Source: Oscillospiraceae bacterium
Lineage (GTDB): Bacteria > Bacillota > Clostridia > Oscillospirales > Acutalibacteraceae
Reading direction: 5' to 3'
DNA length: 64,000 nt
NCBI GenBank assembly: GCA_015065975.1
Contig: SVPG01000010.1
Location: 1-64,000, forward strand
Shown here piece after piece: positions 1 through 7,199 of this stretch; position 1 is the stretch's first letter, and each line of letters starts with the position of its first letter. The translations under genes and the position numbers were made by a program. The notes under the pieces were generated by a model. That model saw nothing but the letters and a program-made list of their open reading frames with translations. It did not search any database and had not been told where the DNA came from.

Positions 1-205
1 TTCCGTTGTCGCTGACTTTGGTTGAACCCATTTATAGCGTTGCTACAATATGTTTACTCGCAACCATTGCGGCAATGCAAGAAGTTTATTTTATTGCAAA
101 AGGGCAAGAGGTCTTATAGCCAATTCCAATTTATCGAACAGTGCAGCTACAATACTTTTGGTGGTTCTTACCCCCACTTATACACCGTTTGGTCGCTCTT
201 TCGCA

Positions 206-249
206 GAAAAGAAACACCCTTTGTCAGTAGACAAAGGGTGTTTCTTTTC
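206..249 (+). terminator. rho-independent terminator of an off-window gene
   Basis: Two perfectly complementary 19-base arms (206-224 and 231-249, core ACACCCTTTGT) surround a 6-base loop. The arms end in A-rich and T-rich runs, so the hairpin could work in both directions. No gene is seen immediately before it inside the window. Confidence 0.75.
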
Positions 250-319
250 ACATTGCGACGAAGGAGCAATATTTCACAATGACCGTAGGTCATTATTTCA
301 TATACGAAGGATATTTCAT

Positions 320-348
320 TTTAATTTTTTTTACGATTATGGTATAAT
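320..348 (+). promoter_or_regulatory. probable promoter of the crystallin J1-type gene
   Basis: A consensus -10 box TATAAT lies at 343-348, 22 bases before the start codon at 371. The -35 position 17 bases upstream (TTTAAT, 320-325) is weak. An AAGGAGG ribosome binding site follows directly. Confidence 0.5.
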
Positions 349-370
349 TACAAAAAAAGGAGGTCTGTTT

Positions 371-700
371 ATGAGATTATATAGACCCGTTGGACAGGCA
401 GAATTGGATTTAATCGCAAAGACTAATTATAGGGAATATCCTCCAAGACTTCCCGAACAACCTATTTTCTATCCTGTTTTGAATGAAAAATACGCCCGAG
501 AAATTGCAGAAAAATGGAACAAGAAATCTGCTGATTCGGGTTATGCGGGATATGTTACAACATTTGAAATTGACGATGCCTACATTTCTCAATTTGATAT
601 CCAAACAGTAGGAGCGAGTTACCATCAAGAGTATTGGATTCCTGCAGAAGATTTAGCGGAATTTAATCGTTATATTATTGGTATGATTGAAGTCATCTGA
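371..700 (+). CDS. ADP-ribosylation/crystallin J1-type small protein
   Basis: This is a soluble protein of 109 residues. I recognise the N-terminal pattern RLYRPVG...ELDLI and the following PPRLPEQPIFYPVLN block, which mark a family usually named ADP-ribosylation/crystallin J1. Despite the name, the protein is too short to be an ADP-ribosylglycohydrolase and has no DraG-type metal residues, so the activity is unknown. I chose ATG 371 because an AAGGAGG site lies 8-9 bases upstream and family similarity begins there; the frame stays open upstream only by chance. It appears to be a single-gene unit: the promoter at 343-348 precedes it and the hairpin at 816-860 follows. Confidence 0.75.
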   Translation: MRLYRPVGQAELDLIAKTNYREYPPRLPEQPIFYPVLNEKYAREIAEKWNKKSADSGYAGYVTTFEIDDAYISQFDIQTVGASYHQEYWIPAEDLAEFNRYIIGMIEVI

Positions 701-815
701 ATATTTGCGTACATAATCATTTTTTTTCTTGTTTACGCACCGTTATACTGTCCTTTTGTTGTTTAAGAATAAAGCTGAAAAAGCGAATATTTGATTTGAA
801 TACAGATTATATATT

Positions 816-860
816 TATAAAGCGGCACCGAGGTCATAGTGACTTCGGTGCCGCTTTATA
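816..860. terminator. GGCACCGA-type bidirectional hairpin, copy 1
   Basis: The arms are 816-835 and 841-860, both carrying the AGCGGCACCGAGGTC core, with a 5-base loop. The same GGCACCGA/TCGGTGCC stem recurs at 8284-8325 and 20967-21017. It is placed between the crystallin J1-type gene and the collagen-like gene. Confidence 0.75.
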
Positions 861-920
861 GCAGCCGTGCAAATTATGTTAACACATAACGGTATTCAAA
901 AATAGCAAAGGAGAAATAAA

Positions 921-1565
921 ATGAATAGACAAAATCCCTTTAGAAATAATGGCAGTGACAATAACGGTCGTTATTGTGAGAATAACGGCAATAATCAGCA
1001 AAATCGTTGCGACGGTAACTGTTCTTGCTGCTCTTGTTGGTCCTCGGGGACCTCAAGGTCCGGTCGGTCCTGCAGGTCCGCAGGGTGCTATCGGTGAGAC
1101 AGGTCCTGCGGGTCCGATAGGTCCTCAGGGACCCGCAGGCGGAGTTCTTGGTTTTGCTGACTTTATGCGCTGATGCCGCCCGATAATGCAGCTGTGGTTG
1201 CACCCGGCACAGATGTCAGCTTCCCCAATGACGGTCCTTCAAGCGGCGCGGAAATCGTAAGAACCGGTCCTGATTCGTTTAATCTGACGCAGATCGGAAC
1301 CTATCAGGTACTGTTTGAGGTCAGTGTAGATGAAGCGGGTCAGCTGATGCTGACACTGGATGGAGAAGATCTCCCGTACACCGTAGCAGGACGAGCAACG
1401 GGCGCTTCTCAGATCATCGGAATGTCCATTGTAACAACGACCTCTGAGAATTCGATCCTGACGGTACGAAATCCTGCAGGCAACGCGGCGGCTCTTACAG
1501 TGACTCCGCTTGCAGGCGGAACACGTCCTGTTTCTGCACGTCTTGTTATTACGCAGATTCAGTAA
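921..1565 (+). pseudogene. collagen-like surface protein, two compensating frameshifts
   Basis: The start ATG 921 follows AAAGGAG. The N-terminus is Asn-rich and then Cys-rich ([11 protein letters not shown]..., CSCCSC). Near 1038 the continuation moves to the +1 frame, where about 14 Gly-X-Y collagen triplets follow ([15 protein letters not shown]...). Near 1162-1164 it moves back to the original frame with the block [15 protein letters not shown] and a roughly 130-residue globular C-terminus like the BclA-type trimer domains of exosporium and surface proteins. One extra T at 1037/1038 and one missing base at 1162-1164 explain everything. Read literally, translation from 921 stops at TGA near 1098. 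The intact protein would be about 214 residues, a trimeric collagen-like fibre. Either the gene is broken or the read has indels in a repeat. Confidence 0.75.
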
Positions 1566-1621
1566 TTGACTCTTGGTTATAATTAAATGCTAAAAAATAA
1601 GCGCAGGAGGTGATCGATAAT

Positions 1622-1734
1622 ATGACGAAAGGTATCTTGGAAACGGTATAAGATATAAGGAGATCAAGACTCTCAACGGTCTTAAAACAGATGTGATCCA
1701 CCCCGGTCAGGTTCTGAAAATTCCTAAAGCATAA
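1622..1734 (+). pseudogene. LysM domain remnant
   Basis: Bases 1625-1734 in the frame ending at TAA 1732 encode the C-terminal part of a LysM peptidoglycan-binding repeat: RYLGNG, YKEIKTLNGLKTD, then IHPGQVLKIPKA. The first half of the domain (GDTLWxIA) is missing. A very strong AGGAGGTGATC site leads to ATG 1622, but that start is in another frame and gives only a 9-residue peptide. This looks like the tail of a deleted gene whose ribosome binding site and last 35 codons remain. Confidence 0.65.
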
Positions 1735-1745
1735 TCCGAATTTGT

Positions 1746-1787
1746 GTCCCGTGGAATCAGAATGAGTTCATTTTGGTTCCACGGGAC
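1746..1787 (+). terminator. weak hairpin after the LysM remnant
   Basis: The arms GTCCCGTGGAA (1746-1756) and TTCCACGGGAC (1777-1787) are perfect, but the loop is 20 bases and only three T follow. It may be a decayed terminator of the LysM gene. Confidence 0.4.
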
Positions 1788-1883
1788 TTTCGCTGTGTTT
1801 TGGCTTTGTTCAAGCTGCTTTTTTGTTACATAAGTTTCCGTTTTTCATCATTTCCGTGTGGAGCGTCAATCAGTATGCATAAT

Positions 1884-1926
1884 AAAAAGGACTGAATCCG
1901 ATGATTAGTCAGATTCGGTCCTTTTT
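1884..1926. terminator. bidirectional terminator
   Basis: The arms AAAAAGGACTGAATC (1884-1898) and GATTCGGTCCTTTTT (1912-1926) pair perfectly and end in A and T runs. It lies 15 bases beyond the stop of the minus-strand gene at 1942 and can serve both strands. Confidence 0.75.
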
Positions 1927-1941
1927 CGCTTTGAAGCTGAT

Positions 1942-2409
1942 TTACTCGCTGGGGGTTGAGTTTTTATTCTGCAAACGAGTTATATGTTCTGAGAGAAAAT
2001 CTATTATTTTATCTCTGTTTTCAACTTGATAAAAATTAACAGTGCCTTTGGATGTAGCAATGGTGATACGTTTGAAAAAACCTGTTCCTATTACAGATAT
2101 TTGACTTATGGGCAAAAAAAGCTTTTTTCCGAAATAACTTGTAGCAATAACAAATTCTTTTGTTATTGTCAAGGTTGGTTTTGGACCGAACATTAAAAAC
2201 AGGGCCATACCCAATGAAAGCAGTATTAAGAAAAATAAGATGTGAAAGCCGTCGAAAAAATACTCAAAGAATTCAAAGGGATCGCCTAAAATAACTGTGG
2301 AGAGTAATAAACACAAAACGAAAAATATACCTGCGAGTGTAAAATAAAGCCGTGCCAAGAAATTTGTTTTAGTGAAAACTGCGGTTAATGAAGAGTCATT
2401 CTTTTTCAT
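1942..2409 (-). CDS. small membrane protein with PH-like C-terminal domain
   Basis: The protein has 155 residues: a polar N-terminus of about 18, two hydrophobic segments (about 20-42 and 55-74), and a cytoplasmic part of alternating short strands (TLTITKEFVIATSYFGKK, then LPISQISVIG). That layout resembles the two-TM plus bacterial PH-like (PF03703-type) proteins, but I cannot confirm the fold. The start is preceded by AGGAGGT in good spacing and by a near-perfect promoter at 2458-2486. It is transcribed alone, away from its neighbours. AT-rich codon use suggests accessory DNA. Function unknown. Confidence 0.7.
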   Translation of the reverse strand: MKKNDSSLTAVFTKTNFLARLYFTLAGIFFVLCLLLSTVILGDPFEFFEYFFDGFHILFFLILLSLGMALFLMFGPKPTLTITKEFVIATSYFGKKLFLPISQISVIGTGFFKRITIATSKGTVNFYQVENRDKIIDFLSEHITRLQNKNSTPSE

Positions 2410-2457
2410 GAGTATACCTCCTGTTAAGTGGAATTGCGTTCATATTCGTTTTTTTAT

Positions 2458-2486
2458 ATTATAAATCGTTAGTTTCGTTTTGTCAA
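2458..2486 (-). promoter_or_regulatory. consensus sigma-A promoter
   Basis: On the minus strand a perfect TTGACA (2481-2486) and a perfect TATAAT (2458-2463) are separated by exactly 17 bases. The start codon of the downstream gene (2409) is about 40 bases further on, so this is its promoter. Confidence 0.85.
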
Positions 2487-2802
2487 TAGTATAGGCGTTT
2501 GGGCAATGCTCTTTTCTGATCTGATTACGACTCCGAACTTATACTCTTAATCTAAAAAGGGAATGACATTTGTATCGCATTTGACTTGTTTTATAAAGTG
2601 TATATTTTTAACGGAATGAATTCAAAAATCGGTTTTAACGACAGACTTATAAAATGCGAGATGATCCTTCGCGAACCGACGACGGTGTGTATGACACGAT
2701 TCGTGTCGTGTATGTGACAATACGGCTCTTTAATGTTTTAATGTTCTTTGCTACTCTAAAATCAGCCAATTGGCGATATCAAGAAGCGAAAGGAAATAAG
2801 AA
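2487..2802. other. intergenic region between divergent genes
   Basis: No gene is seen. On the plus strand a possible promoter (TTGACT about 2581, TATTTT about 2603) would leave a leader of about 190 bases before the PAP2-like gene. Inside it is a perfect 7-1-7 inverted repeat, GACACGA-T-TCGTGTC (2693-2707), which could be an operator or a small hairpin. Confidence 0.4.
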
Positions 2803-3492
2803 ATGAGAAAGAACGAAAAAATGACGCTGTGTTTCGGAATTGTGTTTATTGTCCTGTTTGCTGTATGGACATTGCTGGTGAAGATTATTGACGTGCAGCC
2901 TGTCGGTCTGAACGGAACGGACATAGGCTTTGCGGCATTGAACCTTTGGTTCCACAGGCTGACAGGCGTGCATATGATGCTCTATCATATCACCGATTGG
3001 CTGGGATTTGTGCCGTTGTTTGTATGTATGATGTTCGGAGTTGTCGGTACTCTTCAGCTTCTCGGGAGAAAGAGCATCGTGAAGGTCGACCGCGATATTC
3101 TCTTTTTGGGCATATACTATGCTGTGGTAATAATTGCGTATCTTGTTTTCGAGATGATTCCGATCAATTACAGACCGATACTTATTGACGGATATATGGA
3201 AGCTTCATATCCGTCGTCGACAACCCTGCTTGTGTTGAGCGTGATGCCGACGCTGGAGTTTCAGGCTGACCGCAGATTGAAAAATACCGTATTGAGAAAA
3301 ACTGTTCGGGCAGCGGCAGCCGTTTTTTCTGTATTTATGGTGGCAGGAAGACTTTTGTCGGGAGTTCATTGGTTTACAGATATCGTTGGTTCTGTTATGC
3401 TGAGTGAGGGGTTGTTCAGAATTTATAAATCGGTGGTTATAATATTCTGCAGTGAAGAGAAAAATCGGAGGTTGGATAATGGAATTCAATGA
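2803..3492 (+). CDS. PAP2 superfamily membrane phosphatase-like protein
   Basis: The protein has 229 residues and about six hydrophobic segments. PAP2 enzymes dephosphorylate lipid phosphates such as phosphatidate or undecaprenyl pyrophosphate at the membrane. I see motif 3 as GRLLSGVHWFTD (Arg, His and Asp in the S/GR-x5-H-x3-D pattern), a motif 1 remnant NYRP, and motif 2 as YPSSTT. In the classical motif 2 (PSGH/PSSH) the fourth residue is the proton-donor His; here it is Thr, so activity is uncertain unless this is a subfamily trait. The start ATG follows GAAAGGAA. The next gene starts inside its last codons (14-base overlap), so the two are co-translated. Confidence 0.75.
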   Translation: MRKNEKMTLCFGIVFIVLFAVWTLLVKIIDVQPVGLNGTDIGFAALNLWFHRLTGVHMMLYHITDWLGFVPLFVCMMFGVVGTLQLLGRKSIVKVDRDILFLGIYYAVVIIAYLVFEMIPINYRPILIDGYMEASYPSSTTLLVLSVMPTLEFQADRRLKNTVLRKTVRAAAAVFSVFMVAGRLLSGVHWFTDIVGSVMLSEGLFRIYKSVVIIFCSEEKNRRLDNGIQ

Positions 3493-4093
3493 AAAGCTTC
3501 AGGAATTGAGAAAAAACAGAGGGCTTACACAGGAAGAGCTGGCAGAGGCTTTATATGTCTCAAGAACTGCTGTTTCAAAATGGGAATCGGGAAGAGGGTA
3601 TCCGAGTATTGATTCGCTTAAAGAAATATCAAGTTATTTTTCGGTGACGATCGATGATTTGTTGTCGGGCGAGAAGCTGATTTCCATTGCTCAGAAAGAG
3701 AACAAAACCAATATTCGAAGCCTGTGCAGTCTTCTGTTCGGAACGGTTGATCTGTTTTCTGTCATTCTTGTTATATTGCCGCTTTATCCGAGAACGGTAG
3801 ACGGGCATATCTATTCGGTAAGCCTTTTCTCATATACTGAAACGGCGCCGTTTATTTGTTGGGCACATTGGGTTTTGTTCTTGTTTCTTGTCGGGCTTGG
3901 TGCTGTAAAAATACTGCTGACAAAATTCAAAGCCGAAAAACAACATAATATCGTCACAGGTGTTTCGATGGGACTTGGCGTACTGACTGTATTGTTTCTG
4001 GCGATGACAAGAGAAGCATATGCTATAATAACAGCGTTTTTACTTCTTGTAATTAAAGGAATACTGGTTTTCAGATGCTTAAAAACGAAATAA
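3479..4093 (+). CDS. XRE-family regulator with membrane-spanning C-terminus
   Basis: The protein has 204 residues. Residues 1-65 form a Cro/CI helix-turn-helix (LRKNRGLTQEELAEALYVSR then TAVSKWESG and DDLLSGE). After a short linker come four hydrophobic segments (about 80-98, 118-136, 150-168, 175-195). This layout is common in Clostridia as membrane-tethered one-component regulators. I chose ATG 3479 because it follows ATCGGAGG at good spacing and starts the HTH. It overlaps the PAP2-like gene by 14 bases, so it may control or sense the state of that protein. The target is unknown. Confidence 0.85.
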   Translation: MEFNEKLQELRKNRGLTQEELAEALYVSRTAVSKWESGRGYPSIDSLKEISSYFSVTIDDLLSGEKLISIAQKENKTNIRSLCSLLFGTVDLFSVILVILPLYPRTVDGHIYSVSLFSYTETAPFICWAHWVLFLFLVGLGAVKILLTKFKAEKQHNIVTGVSMGLGVLTVLFLAMTREAYAIITAFLLLVIKGILVFRCLKTK

Positions 4094-4162
4094 TTCTAAC
4101 AGCCTGAGCGCAATCAAGTTGTTTTTTACAGTTCTGCGGAGGCTTAAGTTTTAAATTCGGTC

Positions 4163-4207
4163 TTGACAAAAAGATTATTACAGGATAAACTTAACACTGT
4201 TAAGTTT
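4163..4207 (+). promoter_or_regulatory. promoter with palindromic TetR operator
   Basis: A perfect -35 TTGACA (4163-4168), a 17-base spacer and a -10 TAAACT (4186-4191) form the promoter. A perfect inverted repeat, AAACTTAAC-ACT-GTTAAGTTT (4187-4207), covers the -10 box and the start of transcription. It lies 12 bases before the TetR-family start codon, which is the usual place for an autoregulatory operator. Confidence 0.8.
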
Positions 4208-4219
4208 AGGAGGGTCGAT

Positions 4220-4795
4220 ATGGATAAAAAATATCATCACGGAGATCTGAGAACAGAGCTTATAAAAGTTGGTCTGAAAATGATACAGGAAGATGGGATC
4301 GGAAAGTTATCATTGAGGAAATTGGCACAGCTGTGCAGCGTCAGCGAGGCGGCACCGTACAGTCATTTCAAGAATAAGGAAGAACTGCTGGCAGCAATAC
4401 AGGACTATGTAACCGAACAGCTGAGCAATTGCTTGAAGGAAGCCTATGAGAGCAGTGAGCGTGTTGATTCGCCTCAGGCAATATTCAATATGGGTAAGGC
4501 ATATGTCCTGTTTTTTATCGAATATCCCGAATATTATTCGTTTTTGTTTACACAGTCCTGCCTGAAGATAGACCTGTCTGAAGCAAACGGCGCTGATGAT
4601 TTTGGACCTTTTCGATATTATAAAGAGAAAGCATATCTGGTGTATCGAAATGAGAAAATGAGCGAAGATCGGATCAAGTACGGTGTTATAGCTATGTGGG
4701 CAAAGGTTCACGGTTTGGCGGCTATTGCGTCGATGAAGAATGTAAACAGAGATTTTGAATGGGACGATGTGCTGGCAAAGATTCTGGTGGAATAG
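4220..4795 (+). CDS. TetR/AcrR-family transcriptional regulator
   Basis: The protein has 191 residues. The N-terminal domain is a typical TetR helix-turn-helix: YHHGDLRTELIKVGLKMI, then LSLRKLAQLCSVSEAAPYSHF with FKNKEELL. The C-terminal ligand domain includes AMWAKVHGLA, which resembles the WHG block of the TetR_C_33 type family. ATG 4220 follows TAGGAGGG and begins the HTH. The 21-base palindrome at 4187-4207 sits over its promoter, so it probably represses itself and the alpha/beta hydrolase that follows 9 bases after its stop. The inducer is unknown. Confidence 0.9.
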   Translation: MDKKYHHGDLRTELIKVGLKMIQEDGIGKLSLRKLAQLCSVSEAAPYSHFKNKEELLAAIQDYVTEQLSNCLKEAYESSERVDSPQAIFNMGKAYVLFFIEYPEYYSFLFTQSCLKIDLSEANGADDFGPFRYYKEKAYLVYRNEKMSEDRIKYGVIAMWAKVHGLAAIASMKNVNRDFEWDDVLAKILVE

Positions 4796-4804
4796 GTGAT
4801 ATGA

Positions 4805-5905
4805 ATGGTAAGAAAGAGAGACAGTAAAATGATAATTATTTTTTTGGCGGCGGTTGTAATTTTGTTATTGGCGGTTTTGATTGTTTTCCCGCCGAGCAGA
4901 GGAAAAATCCCTTTGTTTTATGATGAAAACGGAGAGATCTCGGAGGGGAGTATAGCTGAGAAATGCTATCTTGATGTTGACGGCGAAAAGCTTGGAATGA
5001 TCATTATAGCTCAAAACAGTGATAATCCGGTTCTGCTTGTTTGCGGAGGAGGACCGGGTATTCCCGAGTATTTGCTTGAAAGTATGTATCCGTCCTGCCT
5101 TGCCGAAGAATTTGTGGTTTGTTATCTTGAATACAGAGGAACAGGTCTGTCATACAGTTCTGACATCAAAGCGGAGGATATGACTACAGAAAGATATGTC
5201 TCCGATATTGCCGCGGTGACCGAATATCTGTCGGAAAGATTTTCGCAGGAGAAGATCTACATTATGGGGCATTCTTTCGGCAGTTATATTGCTGTAAAAA
5301 CGATACAGCAATATCCTGATTATTATAACGCATATATAGCTATGGCACAGAACTGTAATCAGATTGAATCGGAGTATCTGGCATATGATTATATGAAATC
5401 CCTGTATGAGCAATCGGACAACAGGAAAATGGTGGAAAAATTTGAAGAATGTCCGATTCGCGAGTCTGATGAGATGTATGAAAAGTATTTCTCATCCTCG
5501 CTTCGCGATACCGCAATGCACGAACTTGGTGTCGGCACAACGCGAGATATGGATTCTGTCATTACGGGTATATTCTTTCCCAGTCTGAGATGTACGGCCT
5601 ATACGTGGCAGGAGAGAATAAACATATGGAGAGGAAAAGGAGCTTCGGTGAGATTTCCTGTTGTGGATGATTCCACTCACTTCAATGCTTTCGAACAAGC
5701 ACCGACACTGCCGATTCCTGTTTATTTCTTTGCAGGCAAGTATGATTACACCTGCTGTTATTCTTTGCAGTATAAATATTACGAACACGTTGGAGCTCCG
5801 ATAAAAAAGTTTTATGAGTTTGAAGAATCGGCTCACAGCCCCGTGTTTGAAGAACCTGAAAAAGCTCGCGGATTCATTGAAGAAATATTGGAACCGCAGA
5901 GATAA
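4805..5905 (+). CDS. membrane-anchored alpha/beta hydrolase
   Basis: The protein has 366 residues. Residues 9-27 form one hydrophobic segment, so the enzyme domain is probably outside the cell and anchored. The oxyanion region is GGGPGIPE, as in prolyl iminopeptidases. The nucleophile elbow GHSFGS contains Ser157, the Asp is in AGKYDYT (Asp314) and the His in ESAHSP (His344), so the triad is complete. The substrate cannot be told from sequence: ester, amide or peptide are all possible. It lies in the TetR operon and is likely the gene controlled by that repressor. GTG/ATG choices upstream are ambiguous; ATG 4829 would remove the basic N-terminus. Confidence 0.8.
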   Translation: MVRKRDSKMIIIFLAAVVILLLAVLIVFPPSRGKIPLFYDENGEISEGSIAEKCYLDVDGEKLGMIIIAQNSDNPVLLVCGGGPGIPEYLLESMYPSCLAEEFVVCYLEYRGTGLSYSSDIKAEDMTTERYVSDIAAVTEYLSERFSQEKIYIMGHSFGSYIAVKTIQQYPDYYNAYIAMAQNCNQIESEYLAYDYMKSLYEQSDNRKMVEKFEECPIRESDEMYEKYFSSSLRDTAMHELGVGTTRDMDSVITGIFFPSLRCTAYTWQERINIWRGKGASVRFPVVDDSTHFNAFEQAPTLPIPVYFFAGKYDYTCCYSLQYKYYEHVGAPIKKFYEFEESAHSPVFEEPEKARGFIEEILEPQR

Positions 5906-5939
5906 AAAGCCGGGGCATCGGACAGATGCCCCGGCTTTT
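5905..5939. terminator. bidirectional terminator between convergent genes
   Basis: The arms AAAAGCCGGGGCATC (5905-5919) and GATGCCCCGGCTTTT (5925-5939) are perfect with a 5-base loop. They serve the hydrolase on the plus strand and the flavin reductase-like gene ending at 5946 on the minus strand. Confidence 0.9.
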
Positions 5940-5945
5940 GCGCTT

Positions 5946-6482
5946 TTATACTCTTTTGCCCATCTCATAAGCGTCGCTTGTGGCTGCGGTGTTTCTGACT
6001 TCGCCCTTTTCGTAAACGCCCATACCGTAGATGATACCCATTTCCTTGGCGCCTTCCACGCATTCGGCATAGCCGCGGAAACAGGCGACGGTCGTTTCGG
6101 CTGCTTCCTTTTCGCCGTCTGCGGCGGTCACGATGTAATAGAATTCCTTGTCTGTGACCTCTGTCCAGCGGGCAACGGTTCTGTCGATGAGCGTTTTGAG
6201 CTGTGCGTCAATGGAATAGAAATAAACGGGACTTGCGAGAACAAGCACATCGGCGTCGATTATCTTCTGCATGACGTCCGCCATATCGTCCTTTATGGCG
6301 CAGACACCTGTATCTCTGCAGGCGTAGCAGGCGCGGCAGTAACCGATGTTTTTCTCGGCAACGCGGATTTTTTCGACGGTGTGTCCCGCCTTGCGTGCAC
6401 CTTTTGCGAATTCGTCGCAAAGGATATCCGAGTTGCCGCCTTTACGGGGACTTCCCGACAGAATCAATACTTTTTTGCTCAT
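5946..6482 (-). CDS. NADPH-dependent FMN reductase / flavodoxin-fold protein
   Basis: The protein has 178 residues. The FMN phosphate loop is GSPRKGGNSD, and LASPVYFYS supplies the second FMN contact. Two cysteines sit in CRACYAC with a further Cys in GVCAIKDDM; this is the arrangement of the iron-sulfur flavoprotein/multimeric flavodoxin WrbA-like group of Clostridia, though the full 4Fe-4S motif of Isf is not clear. It likely reduces quinones or aromatic compounds with NAD(P)H in the cytoplasm. The start ATG 6482 follows AAAGGAG. It seems monocistronic. Confidence 0.85.
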   Translation of the reverse strand: MSKKVLILSGSPRKGGNSDILCDEFAKGARKAGHTVEKIRVAEKNIGYCRACYACRDTGVCAIKDDMADVMQKIIDADVLVLASPVYFYSIDAQLKTLIDRTVARWTEVTDKEFYYIVTAADGEKEAAETTVACFRGYAECVEGAKEMGIIYGMGVYEKGEVRNTAATSDAYEMGKRV

Positions 6483-6551
6483 TTATATTCTCCTTTGATT
6501 CTGATTTATTGTCGCTATGAGATTATCATTTTTTGCGCCCTTTGTCAATTT

Positions 6552-7037
6552 TCAGTTCAGAACGGCGACTATTGTGCCCACGATCAGTGCGACGGGCAGT
6601 CCGTAAAGCATACCGATAAAACCGCCTTTTATATGGAACATATAGTCCTTATATTCCTTCATGCCCTCGGTGCCCGGAATGATATATCGCTTGTCGTGGC
6701 AGAACCATATAATATCCATGAAAATGACGTCATACCAGTTTACGATTGTCCAGAGTATATAAGCATAGAAAAAACCTTTCCCAAAGCTGTCGGCACCGTT
6801 TGCGTAACGGACTGCCGCGGCGAGCAGGAAAACAAACAGTATTGCGGCAAATGATTTTTTTATTATGCTTTTCTTTGATTTGCGGGTTTGGGTTTCGTCG
6901 ATCAATCCGAGCTCGCGCACCTTCTCGATTATGGCAGGCGGATAATCGTGGATCATCGTGATCGGATTTTTGCTCGCGATAATAATGGGCAGGGTGAACA
7001 GAGCGCACAGAATCAGACTTTCTATTAACAGCACCAT
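6552..7037 (-). CDS. four-TM membrane protein of unknown function
   Basis: The protein has 161 residues. Hydrophobic segments are seen at about 2-20, 62-80, 88-106 and 138-158, with a charged loop between the first two (LIDETQTRKSKKS). I do not recognise the family with certainty. I chose ATG 7037 because it follows GGGAGCTG and is the first start after the promoter at 7123-7151; the frame is open far upstream but runs through that promoter. No partner gene is suggested by context. Confidence 0.7.
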   Translation of the reverse strand: MVLLIESLILCALFTLPIIIASKNPITMIHDYPPAIIEKVRELGLIDETQTRKSKKSIIKKSFAAILFVFLLAAAVRYANGADSFGKGFFYAYILWTIVNWYDVIFMDIIWFCHDKRYIIPGTEGMKEYKDYMFHIKGGFIGMLYGLPVALIVGTIVAVLN

Positions 7038-7122
7038 AAATTTCAGCTCCCTTTTCTTGCGATTAGCCGTGGCGAACCACACGGTAAAAATTGTGCGGCA
7101 CACTTGTGCCGTCTGCGTTTTT

Positions 7123-7151
7123 ATAATATAATCATCGGGAGAGAAAGTCAA
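7123..7151 (-). promoter_or_regulatory. promoter for the four-TM protein
   Basis: On the minus strand TTGACT (7146-7151) and TATTAT (7123-7128) are 17 bases apart, with the start codon about 85 bases downstream. Confidence 0.65.
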
Positions 7152-7199
7152 TAGGAATGGCGTGCTTTTGTGCCGTAGAAATGGAAAGAGGGGTCCCAT

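Larger units (their letters stand above)
1..370. other. left-edge region without a supported gene
   Basis: I find no convincing gene here. Two overlapping open frames cover the area, but both read straight through the perfect hairpin at 206-249 and neither begins at a good ribosome binding site, so I treat them as chance. The left part probably holds the 3' flank of a gene beyond the window, ended by that hairpin. The right part is the promoter region of the gene starting at 371. Confidence 0.5.

Noticed and set aside
22-282. Open frames of 86 and more residues at the left edge
   Set aside because: They cross a perfect terminator hairpin (206-249), lack a ribosome binding site, and show no family features.
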